Shown: one piece after another, positions 1 to 10,934 of the stretch
Position numbering within the stretch: the first letter of the stretch is position 1
How the letters are laid out: every line of letters begins with the position of its first letter
Source: Achatina immaculata
Taxonomy: Eukaryota > Mollusca > Gastropoda > Stylommatophora > Achatinidae
Direction: 5' to 3'
DNA length: 64,000 bases
NCBI GenBank assembly: GCA_009760885.1
Contig: CM019721.1
Span: 20,949,639 to 21,013,638, forward strand
Translations under genes and position numbers: made by a program
Notes under the pieces: generated by a model
The model's input: the letters and a program-made list of their open reading frames with translations, nothing else
Told to the model about the DNA's origin: nothing
Database searches by the model: none

Positions 1-190
1 TAGGTAGGTATGTAGGGAAGTAGTAAGTAGTTATGTAGGGAGGTAATAAATGTACATGTTTACAGACAGTCAGACACAGACAGACAGACTCTCAGGTTGA
101 TAAGTAGGTAGGTAGGTAGTTAGATAGGTAGGTAGGTAAGTAGGTAGGTAAGTAGGTAGGTAGGTAGGTAGGTAGTAGGATGGATGGATG

Positions 191-240
<50 letters not shown>

Positions 241-245
241 TAGAC

Positions 246-320
<75 letters not shown>
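1..320. repeat. Compound tetranucleotide microsatellite
   Basis: Interrupted GGTA/GTAG repeats run from 1 to about 180. A GACA block follows (about 181-240), then a GATA block (about 240-320). The four-base period keeps minus-strand frames open, but the predicted peptides are just repeated Leu-Ser-Ile-Tyr or Thr-Tyr-Leu-Pro and should not be taken as proteins. Confidence 0.95.
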
Positions 321-321
<1 letters not shown>

Positions 322-456
322 CTCACTTTCCCATCCTCTGAGATAGAATATGTTGCCAAATGTGACCAAGATGAACCATCCTCCTTATGGCTTGTCCAGG
401 AAATGACAATTGGTTGAAATCTTATCTGGAGACAAAATTCTGCACCGATAATACAA

Positions 457-812
457 AGTAATCAGCAAGAGTAAAATTGTAAATAATCAGCAAAAAACCC
501 TTTTTACTAATCAGCAAGAAAACAATTGTAACTAATCAGCAAGAAAACATTTGTAACTAATCAGCAAGAAAACATTTGTAGATAATCAGCAAAAATCATG
601 TTTTACTAATCAGCAAGAAAACACTTGTAACTAATCATCAAGAAAACATTTGTAGATAATCAGCAAAAAACATGTTTTACTAATCAGCAAGAAAACACAT
701 CTAACCAATCAGCAAAAAACACTTTTTTTACTAATCAACAAGAAACCACTTCTAACTGCTCAGCAAGAAAACACGTGTAACTAATCAGCAAGAAAACACT
801 TGTAATTCTATA
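457..812. repeat. Minisatellite, ~25-bp unit
   Basis: About 14 degenerate copies of a unit reading roughly ctaatcagcaagaaaacatt plus tgtaa. Some copies carry a ttttac variant at the end. There is no coding content. Confidence 0.9.
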
Positions 813-1435
813 TTATGTGATTAATTTAAGTAGGTTTTCTCTATTCCTGAAGCAATTTGGATAGTTTACTATAACATAAGAGTAATTTGAGTGAGTCTTC
901 TTGAGCATGAAGACCACGTGACCAGCTGTTGTACTGATGTTCTGTATTATTCGAGTCATCATTCATTATTACAAGAATGTATTTTGGTTGCAGTTGGATG
1001 AACTAGTTCAGCAAATTAATTTTAATATCTATTTTAATTATTCTCCTAGTCCAGTCATGTTTGTTTTTAAAACATTTTTTTTCAAGTCACAGATTGATAT
1101 TGACAGTTGTTACTACAATGGCACTGCTTACTGTAAGTGACAGCCATGTATTTTGTCATATTTGTCACCAATATGTCACAATTATTTAAAGAAATAAATG
1201 TATGCCAGAAAACTAGAACATTAATTACTTAGTGTGTATGTGAGCACATTTTTCAGTAAAGAAATGTATTTGTGTGTTAGAGAGCATTGGCAAGAAGGGA
1301 AAATGAAAACAGTTGAGTAACTTGAAGAGAATACTACAGACAAGAACGACAAGCAGCTGATAAAACTTGTACTGGCTGAGACAAGATTACACAGCTGCCT
1401 GCTTCATTAAGAAAACAGTAGATGACAAGCCGGTG
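813..1435. other. Non-repetitive stretch, no assigned gene
   Basis: AT-rich sequence between an array and the candidate exon at 1436-1655. If that exon is real, this is its 3' flank or 3' UTR on the minus strand; I see no clear AATAAA there. On the plus strand, an AG-ended tract near 989 and a GTAAGT at about 1132 bracket an open stretch that could be an exon, but the peptide is low in information and I do not call it. Confidence 0.4.
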
Positions 1436-1549
1436 TCAACGACAAAAGAGAAGATTGTGTCTTTTATCCTTATCGTGTGTATTCGTTTGCTGTATTGCTT
1501 TCCATGATGCCCCCCTGAGAAAGGTGTATTGCCTAAATATTGGGCGGTC

Positions 1550-1581
<32 letters not shown>

Positions 1582-1655
1582 GTTCTGGTGTTCTCTTATT
1601 TCTCTCTTTTCTCCACTTTCTAGTTGACCCAAATCTGGGCCACCTCAAGTTCAGT
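1436..1655 (-). CDS. Candidate terminal coding exon of a host gene
   Basis: On the minus strand a long pyrimidine tract (about 1657-1705) ends in a good splice acceptor, AG at 1656-1657. From 1655 one base completes a split codon, then the frame stays open for about 72 codons to a TGA at 1436-1438. The peptide is basic (KWRKERNKRTPEH), then Asn-rich from an AAC repeat (the GTT run at 1551-1580 on the plus strand), then ends KRHNLLFCR. No domain is recognised. It could be the cytoplasmic tail or C-terminus of the gene whose other exons are proposed at 8.9-22.6 kb, but no exon with matching phase (2) was found directly upstream. A second frame contains FVVDTGLSSTV, which superficially resembles a retropepsin active site, so transposon remains are an alternative. 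Confidence 0.3.
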
Positions 1656-2021
1656 CTGAAATCAGAGAAACCAGGGAAGAGAAGCGAGAAAATCAGAAAG
1701 ATTAGATTTTAAAGAAGGTGCAAGCTAACTCCACAGGGAGACATTAATAAAATGTGACAGGTACAGATTGTGATCAACAGCTCCCACTTAGTCTAAAGAT
1801 AGGGACAATATTTACTACATTAAAAACAGGTTTTGATGAATGAAAATATGAGAAAAACACAATGAAGGAAGCTTGTCACGACCACTAGTTTGGATGTCCA
1901 CGAAATAATACAGAGAAGAAGCTGTATTGTGTAGGAAAAAGATGGTCTTACAAAAATAAAATATGGCATTTATTTTCAATCTATAGATTATACACATACT
2001 TTATTTTCAATCTATAGAATA
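1656..2021. other. Non-repetitive stretch, possible intron
   Basis: No gene seen. It holds the pyrimidine tract of the acceptor just described. Near its right end a short direct repeat (ttttcaatctatag at about 1972 and 2002) lies next to the 5' end of the C-family insertion. Confidence 0.4.
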
Positions 2022-2630
2022 ACTTCAGATGGGAAATGCAGAACAGAATAGGCCAAGCAAAGACTGCATTTCAGAGAATGAGAAACATATTAGCTAAAAC
2101 ATCTTTATCAATGAATGTTAGAAAACGAGTCCTAAAATGCTATATTGAACCTATCTTGTTATATGGAAGTGAATCATGGACAATAGGCAAGTCTGCACAT
2201 AAATCACTAGAAGCAGCAGAGATGTGGTTTATTAGGAGAATGTTGCGAATCCCCTGGACAGCAAAAATAACTAATGAAGAATGTATGAGAAGAGCTGGAG
2301 AGACAAAAAAATCTTGTCAAAAAGATAAGATAGAGACAATGTACTTTCATAGGACATGCAATGAGAAGAGGGGGCATTGAAAATATTATAACAACAGGAA
2401 AAATAGAAGGAAGAATATCAAGAGGAAGACCAAGAGAAATGGTACTGGATAGTCTGACGGGATGGTGTGAGAGGAGATCACCAACTGAACTGATGGCCTG
2501 CATGAAGGATCGTGTACTCAGGAGAAGCATAATAGCCAACGCCAGTCGGCACGGCACCTGATGATGATGATGATGATGGTGATTGTGATGATGATGATGA
2601 TGATGATAATAATAATGAAGATGATGATAT
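2022..2630 (+). mobile_element. LINE family C, 3' end (copy C1), frameshifted
   Basis: C-terminal region of a non-LTR reverse transcriptase polyprotein. Recognisable motifs are ILLYGSESWTIG, AAEMWFIRRMLRIPW and SRGRPREM, the region after the RT domain in RTE/CR1-like LINEs. The frame opens near 2036 and breaks around 2306-2312, where seven A's replace the six seen in the copies at 33.8 and 54.7 kb. It reopens in another frame to a stop after HGT at 2559-2561. The copy ends in a (GAT)n microsatellite at about 2562-2630, the family's 3' tail. It is 5'-truncated, starting at nearly the same place as the copies at 33.7 and 54.6 kb. It is a dead fragment. Confidence 0.85.
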
Positions 2631-2659
2631 ATTATATCATGTCTTTTGATTGGGTTCAC

Positions 2660-3408
2660 AAGTTATGAAGTGCTGATTGTCACGACATTTGACTGAATGC
2701 ACTATAAAGTGTTGATTGTCACGACATTTGACTGAATGCACTATGAAGTGTTGATTGCCACAACATTTGACTGAATGCACTATGAAATGCTGATTGTCAT
2801 GACTTTTGATTGAATGCATTATGAAGTGCTGATTGTCACGACATTTGACTGAATCCACTATGAAGTGTTGATTGTCACGACTTTTGACTTAATGCACTAG
2901 GAAGTGCTGATTGTCACGACTGTTGACTGAATGCACTATGAAATGCTGATTGTCATGACTTTTGACTGAATGCACTATGAAGTGCTGATTGTCACGACAT
3001 ATGACTGAATGCACTATGAAGTGCTGATTGTCACGACATTCGACTGAACGCACTCTGAAGTGCTGATTGTCACGACATTCGACTGAACGCACTCTGAAGT
3101 GCTGATTGTCACGACATTCGACTGAACGCACTATGAAGTGCTGATTGTCATGACTTTTTACTGAATGTGATTGTCATGACTTTTTACTGAATGCACTATG
3201 AAGTGCTGATTGTCACGACTTTTTACTGAATGCATTATGAAGTGCTGATTGTTACGACATTTGACTGAATGCACTATGGAGTGCTGATCGTCATTACTTT
3301 TGACTGAATGCACTATGGAGTGCTGATCGTCATTACTTTTGACTGAATGCACTATGGAGTGCTGACTGTCATTACTTTTGACTGAATGCACTATGAAGTG
3401 CTGATTGG
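2660..3408. repeat. Minisatellite, 39-bp unit (~19 copies)
   Basis: The unit begins tgaatgcactatgaagtgct and ends gacatttgac. Because 39 is 13 codons, the minus strand reads as repeated HSVKCRDNQHF peptides over several open frames. I read this as a period artefact. Copies diverge by point changes such as acgacat/atgactt. Confidence 0.92.
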
Positions 3409-3431
3409 ATACTCAAAATAGATTAATTTAC

Positions 3432-3782
3432 CTGGTAAAGAGGCCAGAAATTGTGATCAGTTTCTTATCTTATCTTATATATCTTATATCCTTCCCGTGC
3501 CTTTAGACGTCACATAGGGCTCGCAAAGTAGTTAGCCAATTTTTCCTGTCTTCGGCGAGTCTTTCAACCTCAACAAAGGATTTTATGCCTGTTAACTTGG
3601 CCTCTCTTAATAATGTTCTCTTCAGAGTTTCACGCGGTCTGCCTCTTTTTCTTCGGCCTGTTGTGTTCCACTTGATAGCTTGTTTTGGGATTCTCTGCTC
3701 ATTTCTTCTCATCAAGTGGCCAACATATGTCCATCTCCTTTTCCTGATCACCCGTGAGACTGGTTGTTGTGATCAGTTTCTA
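3432..3782 (-). other. Candidate 35-bp exon split by a LINE insertion
   Basis: After removing the A1 insertion and one copy of its target duplication, the minus strand reads: pyrimidine-rich acceptor ending CTCAG (AG at 3783-3784), 35 exonic bases, then CAG|GTAAAT (intron from 3431). In the only frame without a stop the exon gives two phase bases plus ETDHNFWPLYQ and ends in phase 0. If real, the LINE landed inside a coding exon. Both splice sites are near consensus, but an exon this short is weak evidence and the phase does not match the exon at 8870-8964 directly. Confidence 0.22.
3466..3766 (-). mobile_element. LINE family A, 5'-truncated 3' end (copy A1) with 15-bp TSD
   Basis: The minus strand encodes the extreme C-terminus of family A: RKRRWTYVGHLMRRN, then RRKRGRPRETLKR and a terminal RALCDV. 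The 3' tail is ATATAAGATA-like, seen in plus orientation as ttatcttatatatcttatat. The perfect 15-bp direct repeat ttgtgatcagtttct lies at 3451-3465 and 3767-3781, a clean target-site duplication. The insertion is only about 300 bp, a typical 5'-truncated retrotransposition product. Confidence 0.92.
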
Positions 3783-3784
3783 CT

Positions 3785-4124
3785 GAGAGCAAATACAAAA
3801 GAATCAAATACATGAGCAAACTTTTTATAAAGGAGTAACATCAAGATCAGACTTGGTGACTGCAGGAAAACCAGACCGCTCGCAGAATCTTCTAGAAACC
3901 AATATTACCAACTACAAGATGATACTTGAAAGATAAAGGCAAAGGCAATCAGGTGGGGATACAAGAAATGTACGTGAATATAAATCTTAACAGACAATTC
4001 TAGAAGATGTGAAAATCTTCAAACATCTGGAACATGTGATAAAAGATGATGTGAAATGTGAAACAACTAAATCCACTTCAACAGAGTGACAAAGTTCATT
4101 ACATCCACACACTTATCACCATAA
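3785..4124. other. Non-repetitive stretch, no gene assigned
   Basis: No transposon or array recognised. On the minus strand it holds AG-ended pyrimidine tracts (for example near 3860 and 3930) that could serve short exons, but no convincing coding frame is present. Confidence 0.35.
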
Positions 4125-4233
4125 TTAAAGATGAGTTATAAAATATGTGTACATATTTGCCACTGAGTTATAAAAAATATGTACATAAATTGTCACTGAT
4201 TTATAAAAATAGGTTCATACTTGTCACTGAGTT
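4125..4233. repeat. Short tandem repeat, ~31-bp unit (~3.5 copies)
   Basis: Units read like tgagttataaaatatgtgta followed by catatttgccac, with divergence between copies. A short plus-strand frame just after it (ATEMWV, about 4275) faintly resembles the AEMW motif of LINE C-termini; too short to call. Confidence 0.75.
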
Positions 4234-6008
4234 GTGGTTTCCAAGACCGGACTGAAAACAAGAAAATTAAAGCCACGGAAATGTGGGTGGTTATAAGAAT
4301 GAAGCTACACCCAAAAAATACATGGAATGTTTCTGTGATGAGGTACAACAAAGCTCATTCATTCATTCACTCATTCATTTGCATGTCCCTTGCGGAACTT
4401 TGCCTCCTTAACAGCACTCCTGTAGGCCTCTAGGTTGTGAGCAAGATGCCCTGCTGCTGATGCATCCATTTGCAGATCATCAATGATGTCTTGCAGCCAT
4501 CTTCGCCTTGGTCTTCCTCTCTTTCTTTTTCCCATTATGTACCCTTCCAAGACAATCTTCTCTAGATTATCGTGACGTTTAATGTGTCCAGAATATTTCA
4601 GTTTTCTTTGTTTAATCCTCTTTAATAGCCAGCCTTCTTCAATATTAAGTTATTGTAGTATGGATACATTTGTTATTTTTGTATCCATGATATTTGAAGA
4701 ACTCTTCTGTAGCATTTACATTCAAACGCATTTATGTGTTTCTCAGCTGTTTGTTAAGTGTCCAGCTCTCACAGGCATATGAGAAAGATGCATGCCCTTA
4801 AAAATCTTATTTTTGTAGTTCTGTCTGTTCCTCTCCACAGATTCTTTAGTCGTTTTACTTTCTGAAGGGCGATAGATGTCCTCCTTTTAATTTCCCTTGT
4901 TAAAAACATATGTTAGAAGATCTGTACTGACAATGTATTTTTGATTATGTATATGTCTTTGTGTGCGCGTGTATGTGTGTGTGAGTGCTATTTTATTAGG
5001 TTATTACTTCTTCTCGTTTACTTTGAATGTAATAGTTTAATTGTACACTCTTTTGATATGTCTTTTCCTAATGTAATTTGTATACTTGTATTAAATCGAG
5101 TGTGTAGGAAGAATGAAAGATGGAGAGATGAAAGGCAGAATGTAAGACGGTCCTGTGTGCTCAATCTTTACCCTTTAAAAATAACACTATTCAAGCATTA
5201 TTCAAAGATTACTCATTCTCTCATTTTATCTCCATTATTATTTAGTAGTAATCCAAGATATTCAAAACTCTCCGCTTCTTAGAGTTTTTCCTCATTGATA
5301 TATATATCAGCTGCCTTGTTTGTTTTGTCAGTTGTCATCAATTTAGTTTTCTTCACATTAAGATAGATGTTTTGCTCTTTGTTATTCTTACGAACTGACA
5401 TAGTTTCTCCATTCCTTTTTGTGTTGTGGACAGTAATAATGTGTCATCAGCATATCTAATCTCTGGTATTCATAACCTCCAATTGTTATGTCATCGTAAT
5501 ATTTTTTGTATACATGTTCTCTAACATTCCTCATTATATTTTCAGTATAAAAGTTAAATAAGAAAGGCGACAATATGCACCCCTGACGGACCCTTTGTTT
5601 TATGTCAAACCAAGTTGTTGTTTCACCATTTATTCTTACTGCTACTTGTTGGTCTAGATACAACAGTGATGTTAATTGTATCAAATGTTTTGGAAATCCC
5701 AATTTTATTCTATTATTTCCCAAACTTTCTGGTGTTGTACACAACCAAATGCCTTTAAGTAATCTATAAAAGATAAATATAGATTCACATTAAACTCTCT
5801 GCATTTCTCTATTATTAATATTATATTGAATATTTGATCTCTTGATCCTCTTCTTTGCCTGAAACCAGCTTGGACCATATTGACTTCTGCTTCTATTTTC
5901 TTACGAAGTCTACCCATTATGATTTTTAACAGAATTTTACTGGCATGACTAATCAGGGCAACAGTTCTGTAGTTTGTGCATAATTTCAGGTTAACCTTTT
6001 TTTGGCAG

Positions 6009-8584
6009 TGAATGATGCAGATGATGATGTGAAAGACGACTTCTATCACCAACTACAACAAATCATCAACAAAGTCCCTAAACACGACATCCTAATTGCT
6101 ATGGGGGACTTCAATGCTAAGGTAGGGAAGGATAATACCGACGTTGAAAAAGTGATGGGGAAAGAAGGAATTGACATGGTTAATCAGAATGGAGAAAGAT
6201 TAATTGAAATATGTCTAACAGAGGGCATGGTCATTGGAGGCACAATATTCCCACACAAAGAGATACATAAAACAACGTGGATATCTCCAGATGATAGAAC
6301 TAGAAACCAGATAGACCATTTTTGTATTAGAAAGCAATACAGAACATCTCTCACGGATGTAAGGGCTTATAGGGGTGCAGATGTCAACAGTGATCACAAC
6401 CTGTGCATAGGGAAAATAAAACTAAAATTGAAAAGTCAACACAAGAAATCAGTACACAGAAAGATAAACATCCACAGCCTACAAGAAGAAAATACTAACA
6501 TTAATTTCAATCAGGAACTTGCCAATCATTCCAAAACACCCAGTGAAGTTGAGGAGATAGGTATAGATGAGTTATGGAATTCTTACAGCACAGCCATAAT
6601 CACAGCAGCAAAAGTAAGCGCTGGATTGGAAAAACCAAATAGAAAAGCATGGATATCAGATAAAACATGGAAGTATATACATGAAAGACGAGCAGCCAAA
6701 TTAAACATGTTGAATGCAAAAGCAGATCATGAAAGAGATTCATCAAAAGCAAAATACAAAGACATAGACAGGAAAGTAAAAAGTTCAGCTAGAAGGGATA
6801 AAAGAGAATACATAGACAATATGGCGAAAGAGGCAGAAAAAGCAGCAAAAACAGGATACAGCAAAACTTTATATAACATACAAAAGAGGCTAACAGGTAC
6901 TATTACATCTAAAGAAAGACCAATCCTTAGCAAAACTGGAACACTATTAACATCAAATAAAGACCAAAAGCAAAGATGGGCTGAACACTTCCAAGAAATA
7001 CTCAATCGACCACACCCAAAAGAATTGTTAAACCTTGAAACTGACTTACCAGCCCCACAACTAAATGTCAATCTAGATGAAATTAAATTGCATGAAATTG
7101 AAGCAGCAGTGAATTTAATGGCTAACAACAAAGCTGCAGGTGAAGATGAAATAACAGCCGAGATGCTAAAAGCTATCAATAGTGACAACATGAGACAACT
7201 ACAGAGAATGTTTAACAAGATTTGGAAAGAAGAAAAGGTCCCTTCTAATTGGAAGAAGGGAATCATTGTTAAAATACCAAAAAAGGGCAACCTTAGTGAC
7301 TGTAACAACTGGAGAGGAGTAACCTTAATATCAGTTGTGTCAAAAGTATTTTGCAAAGTCATTTTGAATAGACTCAAAGATATAGTGGATACTGCAATGA
7401 GAGAAGAACAAGCAGGATTTCGAAAAGGGAGAAGCTGTCTCGACCAGATCTTTACTCTCAGAATAATACTTGAAGAACATATTGAAAAGCAAAAACCATT
7501 AATACTGAATTTCATAGATTTTAAGAAGGCATTTGATAGCATACACAGAGATTCATTATGGAGAATTTTATGTCTATATGGAATACCATCTAAAATTGTC
7601 AACATCATTAAGGACTTATACAATGGATATGGTTGTGCAGTCAAGACAGAAGAAGGGATGAGTGAATGGTTCCAGATTGAAACAGGCGTGAAACAAGGAT
7701 GTATACTGTCTCCTTTACTTTTTGGGATTACAATAGACTTCATAATGACAAAATGCTGCACAGGTAACACAGGTATTGACTGGGTACATGGGACCCAACT
7801 AGAAGATCTTGATTTTGCTGATGACATAACTCTTATCAGTAATAATGTGAATTCCATGCAAGAAAAAACAGATAGCCTATCTTCACTGGCTAGCAAAATA
7901 GGACTTGAAATTAACAAGGACAAAACAAAAATAATGAAAATTCCCATCAATCAAAATGGAATAATACACATAGAAGGGACAGATATTGAAGAAGTCAATC
8001 AATTTGCATACCTTGGCAGCTACATAGACCAGGATGGTGACACTAGAAAGGAAGTTAGGATCAGAATTGCAAAAGCAGCATCAATCTTCAAGAATCTTGA
8101 GAACATATGGAATTCAAAAGTTATAAGCACAAAAACCAAGTTAAGACTATTCAATTCAAATGTAATATCCACCCTCATTTATGCATGCGAAAGCTGGAAA
8201 ACAACTAAAGAAATAGAAAAGAAATTAGACTCTTTTGAAAACAAATGCCTAAGGAAAATACTCGGCATCAAGTGGAATGAATTCAAGAACAATGCAGAGA
8301 TAAGACAGATGACTGAACAACAACCAGTCTCACGGGTGATCAGGAAAAGGAGATGGACATATGTTGGTCACTTGATGAGAAGAAATGATCAGAGAATCCC
8401 AAAACAAGCTATCAAGTGGAACACAACAGGCCGAAGAAAAAGGGGCAGACCGCGTGAAACTCTGAAGAGGACATTATTAAGAGAGGCCAAGTTAACAGGC
8501 ATAAAATCCTTTGATGAGGTTGAAAGACTCGCCGAAGACAGGAAAAATTGGCGAACTACTTTGCGAGCCCTATGTGACGTCTAA
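6009..8584 (+). CDS. Endonuclease/reverse transcriptase of LINE family A (5'-truncated, otherwise open)
   Basis: About 858 codons without a stop. The N-terminal ~150 residues are the C-terminal half of an apurinic-type (EEP) endonuclease: GDFNAKVG near residue 35, NQIDHF near 105, SDHNLCIG near 130. The reverse transcriptase follows: IPKKGNLSDCNNWRGVTL, then motif A FIDFKKAFDSI near residue 505, motif B GVKQGCILSPLLF near 565, and the catalytic FADD near 604. The C-terminus has RKRRWTYVGHLMRR and RRKRGRPRETLKR. The order matches RTE-like single-ORF LINEs, which normally have about 100 more residues at the N-terminus. There is no in-frame ATG at the front; the frame is entered from flanking B sequence by a TTG. 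The enzyme nicks target DNA and copies the element RNA there (target-primed reverse transcription). The open frame suggests a young copy, but the missing endonuclease half and promoter make it non-autonomous. Confidence 0.9.
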
Positions 8585-8618
8585 CGGCACGGGAAGGATA
8601 TAAGATATAAGATAAGAT
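6009..8618 (+). mobile_element. LINE family A copy A2, nested in B1
   Basis: 5'-truncated insertion of family A, running from inside the endonuclease domain to the family's 3' tail (8584-8618, gatataagatataagataag). It splits B1: flanking B sequence reads ttttggcagtg on the left and aatacagttcttttcc on the right, contiguous in other B copies except for a few bases. A short tgaat is present at both junctions and may be the remnant of a target duplication. Confidence 0.9.
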
Positions 8619-8869
8619 GAATACAGTTCTTTTCCATTCTTTTGGCCATATACTTGAATGCCATATCTTTTTACATAATGCATGATCGATTGTTGCACAT
8701 TCCTTTCCTTTAATAAATTCAGCTGTTATCTCATCACATCCTGATGATTTACCATTTTTCAGATTCTTTATTGCCCATAAAACTTCTTCTATTTTCGGTT
8801 CTGGTCCTTTTTCCTCCAATAATAATCCACACTGTTGATTTCAACAACAAAACTTCACCCAACAAATAC

Positions 8870-8964
8870 CTGAACCGCATCTCTGAAGGGATTAAACTCC
8901 CAATCGAGCACTAGAGTTTTGTTTTTGCAGACGTACAGTGTTTCATCGGGTTTGCCGGTGAAAT
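8870..8964 (-). CDS. Candidate host-gene exon (95 bp)
   Basis: The minus strand has acceptor ctcttcacag (AG at 8965-8966) and donor CAG|GTATTT (intron begins at 8869). The exon reads two phase bases (AT) and then 31 codons: FTGKPDETLYVCKNKTLVLD, continuing WEFNPFRDAVQ. The base composition is richer in GC and coding-like compared with its surroundings. It starts in phase 1 and ends in phase 0. The exon at 15571-15755 ends with one leftover base (G), so G plus AT makes an Asp codon and the two can be spliced in frame. The VCKNKTLVLDWEF stretch is loosely like a strand of an extracellular immunoglobulin-type fold, but I do not recognise the protein. Confidence 0.55.
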
Positions 8965-8997
8965 CTGTGAAGAGTTGAGATAAGTTAGTGTCTTTCT

Positions 8998-9668
8998 GCA
9001 GCATCAAGTGTCATGTTACATGGATCATGTCAATGCAACCACTGACCAAAAGAGTCATATTACATGGTTTGATGGCTTGCAAGGAGTGACGGTAACAACA
9101 AAATTCATGTTACATGGATTCATGTCATAAAAACACTTACTGTAACAACAAGGTCATGTTACATGGATTCATGTCATACAAACACTTATTGTAACAACAA
9201 GAGTCATGTTACATGGATTCATGTCATACAAACGCTTACTGTAACAACAAGAGTCATGTTACATGGGTTGATGGCTTGCAAGCAGTGACTGTAATAACAA
9301 GTCATGTTACACACGTTTATGTGATGAAAACAGTGACGGTAGCACAAACAAGAATCATGTCACATGTCTTGTGAATAGTGACGGTAACTAAAGCAAGAAT
9401 CATGTTACATGAACTATGTCTTGTAAATAGTGACGGTAACTAAAGCAAGAATCATGTTACATGGACTGATGTCTTGTAAATAGTGACGGTAACTAAAGCA
9501 AGAATCATGTTACATGAACTATGTCTTGTAAATAGTGACGGTAACAAAAACAAAAATCATGTTATATGGAATGATGTCATGCAAATAGTGACTGTAACAA
9601 CAAGAGTCATGTGACATGGATTTTGTGTCATTTAAGCAACGACGGTAAAAGTAACAAAGTCATGTGAC
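8998..9668. repeat. Minisatellite, ~50-bp unit (~13 copies)
   Basis: The unit reads like gtcatgttacatggattcat, then gtcatacaaacacttactgt and aacaacaaga. Several copies on the minus strand contain ACA|GTAAGTG, a good splice-donor match on the same strand as the candidate exons. Later copies carry a tagtgacggtaac variant. Confidence 0.9.
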
Positions 9669-9787
9669 ATAGGCCGGTGCAGTTCCAACACTAAAGCTTA
9701 TAGCAGAGAATGTAATGTTCAGAGAATGTCGTATCCAGAGAATGTCATGTCCAGATAGTGCAAACCGTTTATTCCCCTTTTTACTTT

Positions 9788-10765
9788 TTACAGTTTCCTT
9801 TCTACACGGCAAATCTTTGTTATTTCAACGTAGCGTATCTTTGTTACTTTCTACACGGCAAATCTTTGTTATTTCAATGTAGCGCATCTTTGTTACTGTC
9901 TACACGGCATACCTTTGTAACTGTAGCATAGCGTATTTTTGTTACTTTATACATGGCATTCATTCATTCATTTGCATGTCCTTTGCGGAACTTTGCCTCC
10001 CAAACAGCACTCCTGCAGGCCTCTCGGTTGTGAGCAAGATGGCCTGCTGCTGTTGCATCCATTTCCAGATCGTCAACGATGTCTTGCAGCCATCTTCGTT
10101 TTGGTCTTCCTCTTTTTCTTTTTCCCATTATGTATCCTTCCAATACGGTCTTCTCTAAATTATCATGACGTTTAATGTGTCCAAAATATTTCAGTTTTCT
10201 CTCTTTAATCCTCTTTACTAGTCAGCCTTCTTCAATATTAAGCTCTTGTAGTATAGATATATTTATTCTTTTTTGTGTCCACGATATTTGGAGAACTCTT
10301 CTGTAGCATTTACATTCAAAGGCATTTATGTTTTCCTCAGCTGTTTTGTTAAGTGTCCAGGTCTCACAGGCATATGTTGCGATGGGAAAGATGCATGCCC
10401 TTAAAAATCTTATTTTTGTGGTTCTGTCTGCTCCTTTCCACAGATTCTTTATTTGTTTTACTTTCTGAAGAGCGATAGATGTCCTCCTTTTAATTTCCCT
10501 CATTGTATCTCCATTATTAGTTAGTAGTAATCCAAGATATTCAAAACTCTCCACTTCTTCCAGTTTTTCTTCATTGATACGTATATCAGTTACCTTGTTT
10601 GTTTTGTCAGTTGTCATCACTTTAGTTTTCTTTATACATGGCATATCTTTGTTATTTCAACATAGCGTATCTTTGTTACTTTCTAAACTGCATATCTTTG
10701 TTACTTTCTACATTGCTTTTTGTACACATCACACCATTGTTACTTTCTTACATGGCACATCTCTG
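9788..10765. repeat. Minisatellite, ~49-bp unit, interrupted by a LINE
   Basis: Copies of a unit like tttctacacggcaaatcttt, then gttatttcaacgtagcgtat. It is present at 9788-9959 and resumes at 10630-10765. The gap is the B2 LINE fragment, whose target duplication is array sequence. Confidence 0.85.
9960..10629 (-). mobile_element. LINE family B, 5'-truncated 3' end (copy B2) with 15-bp TSD
   Basis: The minus strand encodes the C-terminal part of family B: VESFEYLGLLLTNNGDTMRE, RACIFPIATYACETWTLNK, CKCYRRVLQISWTQKR. The 3' tail is the GAATGAAT type at 9960-9972. The perfect repeat ctttatacatggcat lies at 9945-9959 and 10630-10644 and is the target-site duplication, so the insertion and its 5' truncation point are exact to within a few bases. 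Confidence 0.93.
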
Positions 10766-10934
10766 TTAATTCGGATAGATATTGTTAAACATCTAAATGT
10801 AAGTATCTATTTTTCTCACAAATGTTTCAGTAAACATTCGAAGCAGATGTCTGGACCTAGCAACCACAAAGAGGCTGTCTGGCAGATTTGCTTTTTGGTT
10901 CTTTCCTATTTTCAAGAATCAGCGTGTTAGACTC

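Larger units (their letters stand above)
4358..8843 (-). mobile_element. LINE family B, long decayed copy (B1), interrupted by A2
   Basis: Non-LTR retrotransposon on the minus strand. Its 3' tail is at 4358-4380 (plus-strand attcattcattcactcattc). Reverse transcriptase pieces are readable in several frames: AGFRQRRGSRDQIF and NLYLSFIDYLKAFGCVQH (RT motif A region) at about 5705-6052, VRQGCILSPFLFNFY (motif B region) in 5388-5744, and NLKNGKSSGCDEITAEF in 8556-8819. The B sequence stops at about 6008 and resumes at 8619 with the next part of the same element, so family A copy A2 inserted into B1 later. Multiple frameshifts make it inactive. It fades near 8843, just short of a candidate host exon at 8870. 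Confidence 0.88.

Noticed and set aside
937..1140. 67-codon plus-strand frame followed by GTAAGT
   Set aside because: Low-complexity peptide on the strand opposite to the other exon candidates, with only one good splice site.
1387..1632. FVVDTGLSSTV on the minus strand as a retropepsin active site
   Set aside because: A single short motif without the rest of the protease or any neighbouring retroelement; another frame of the same DNA has better exon features.
6727..7950. 407-codon minus-strand frame
   Set aside because: Antisense shadow of the family A reverse transcriptase frame; the same shadow appears behind other A copies.
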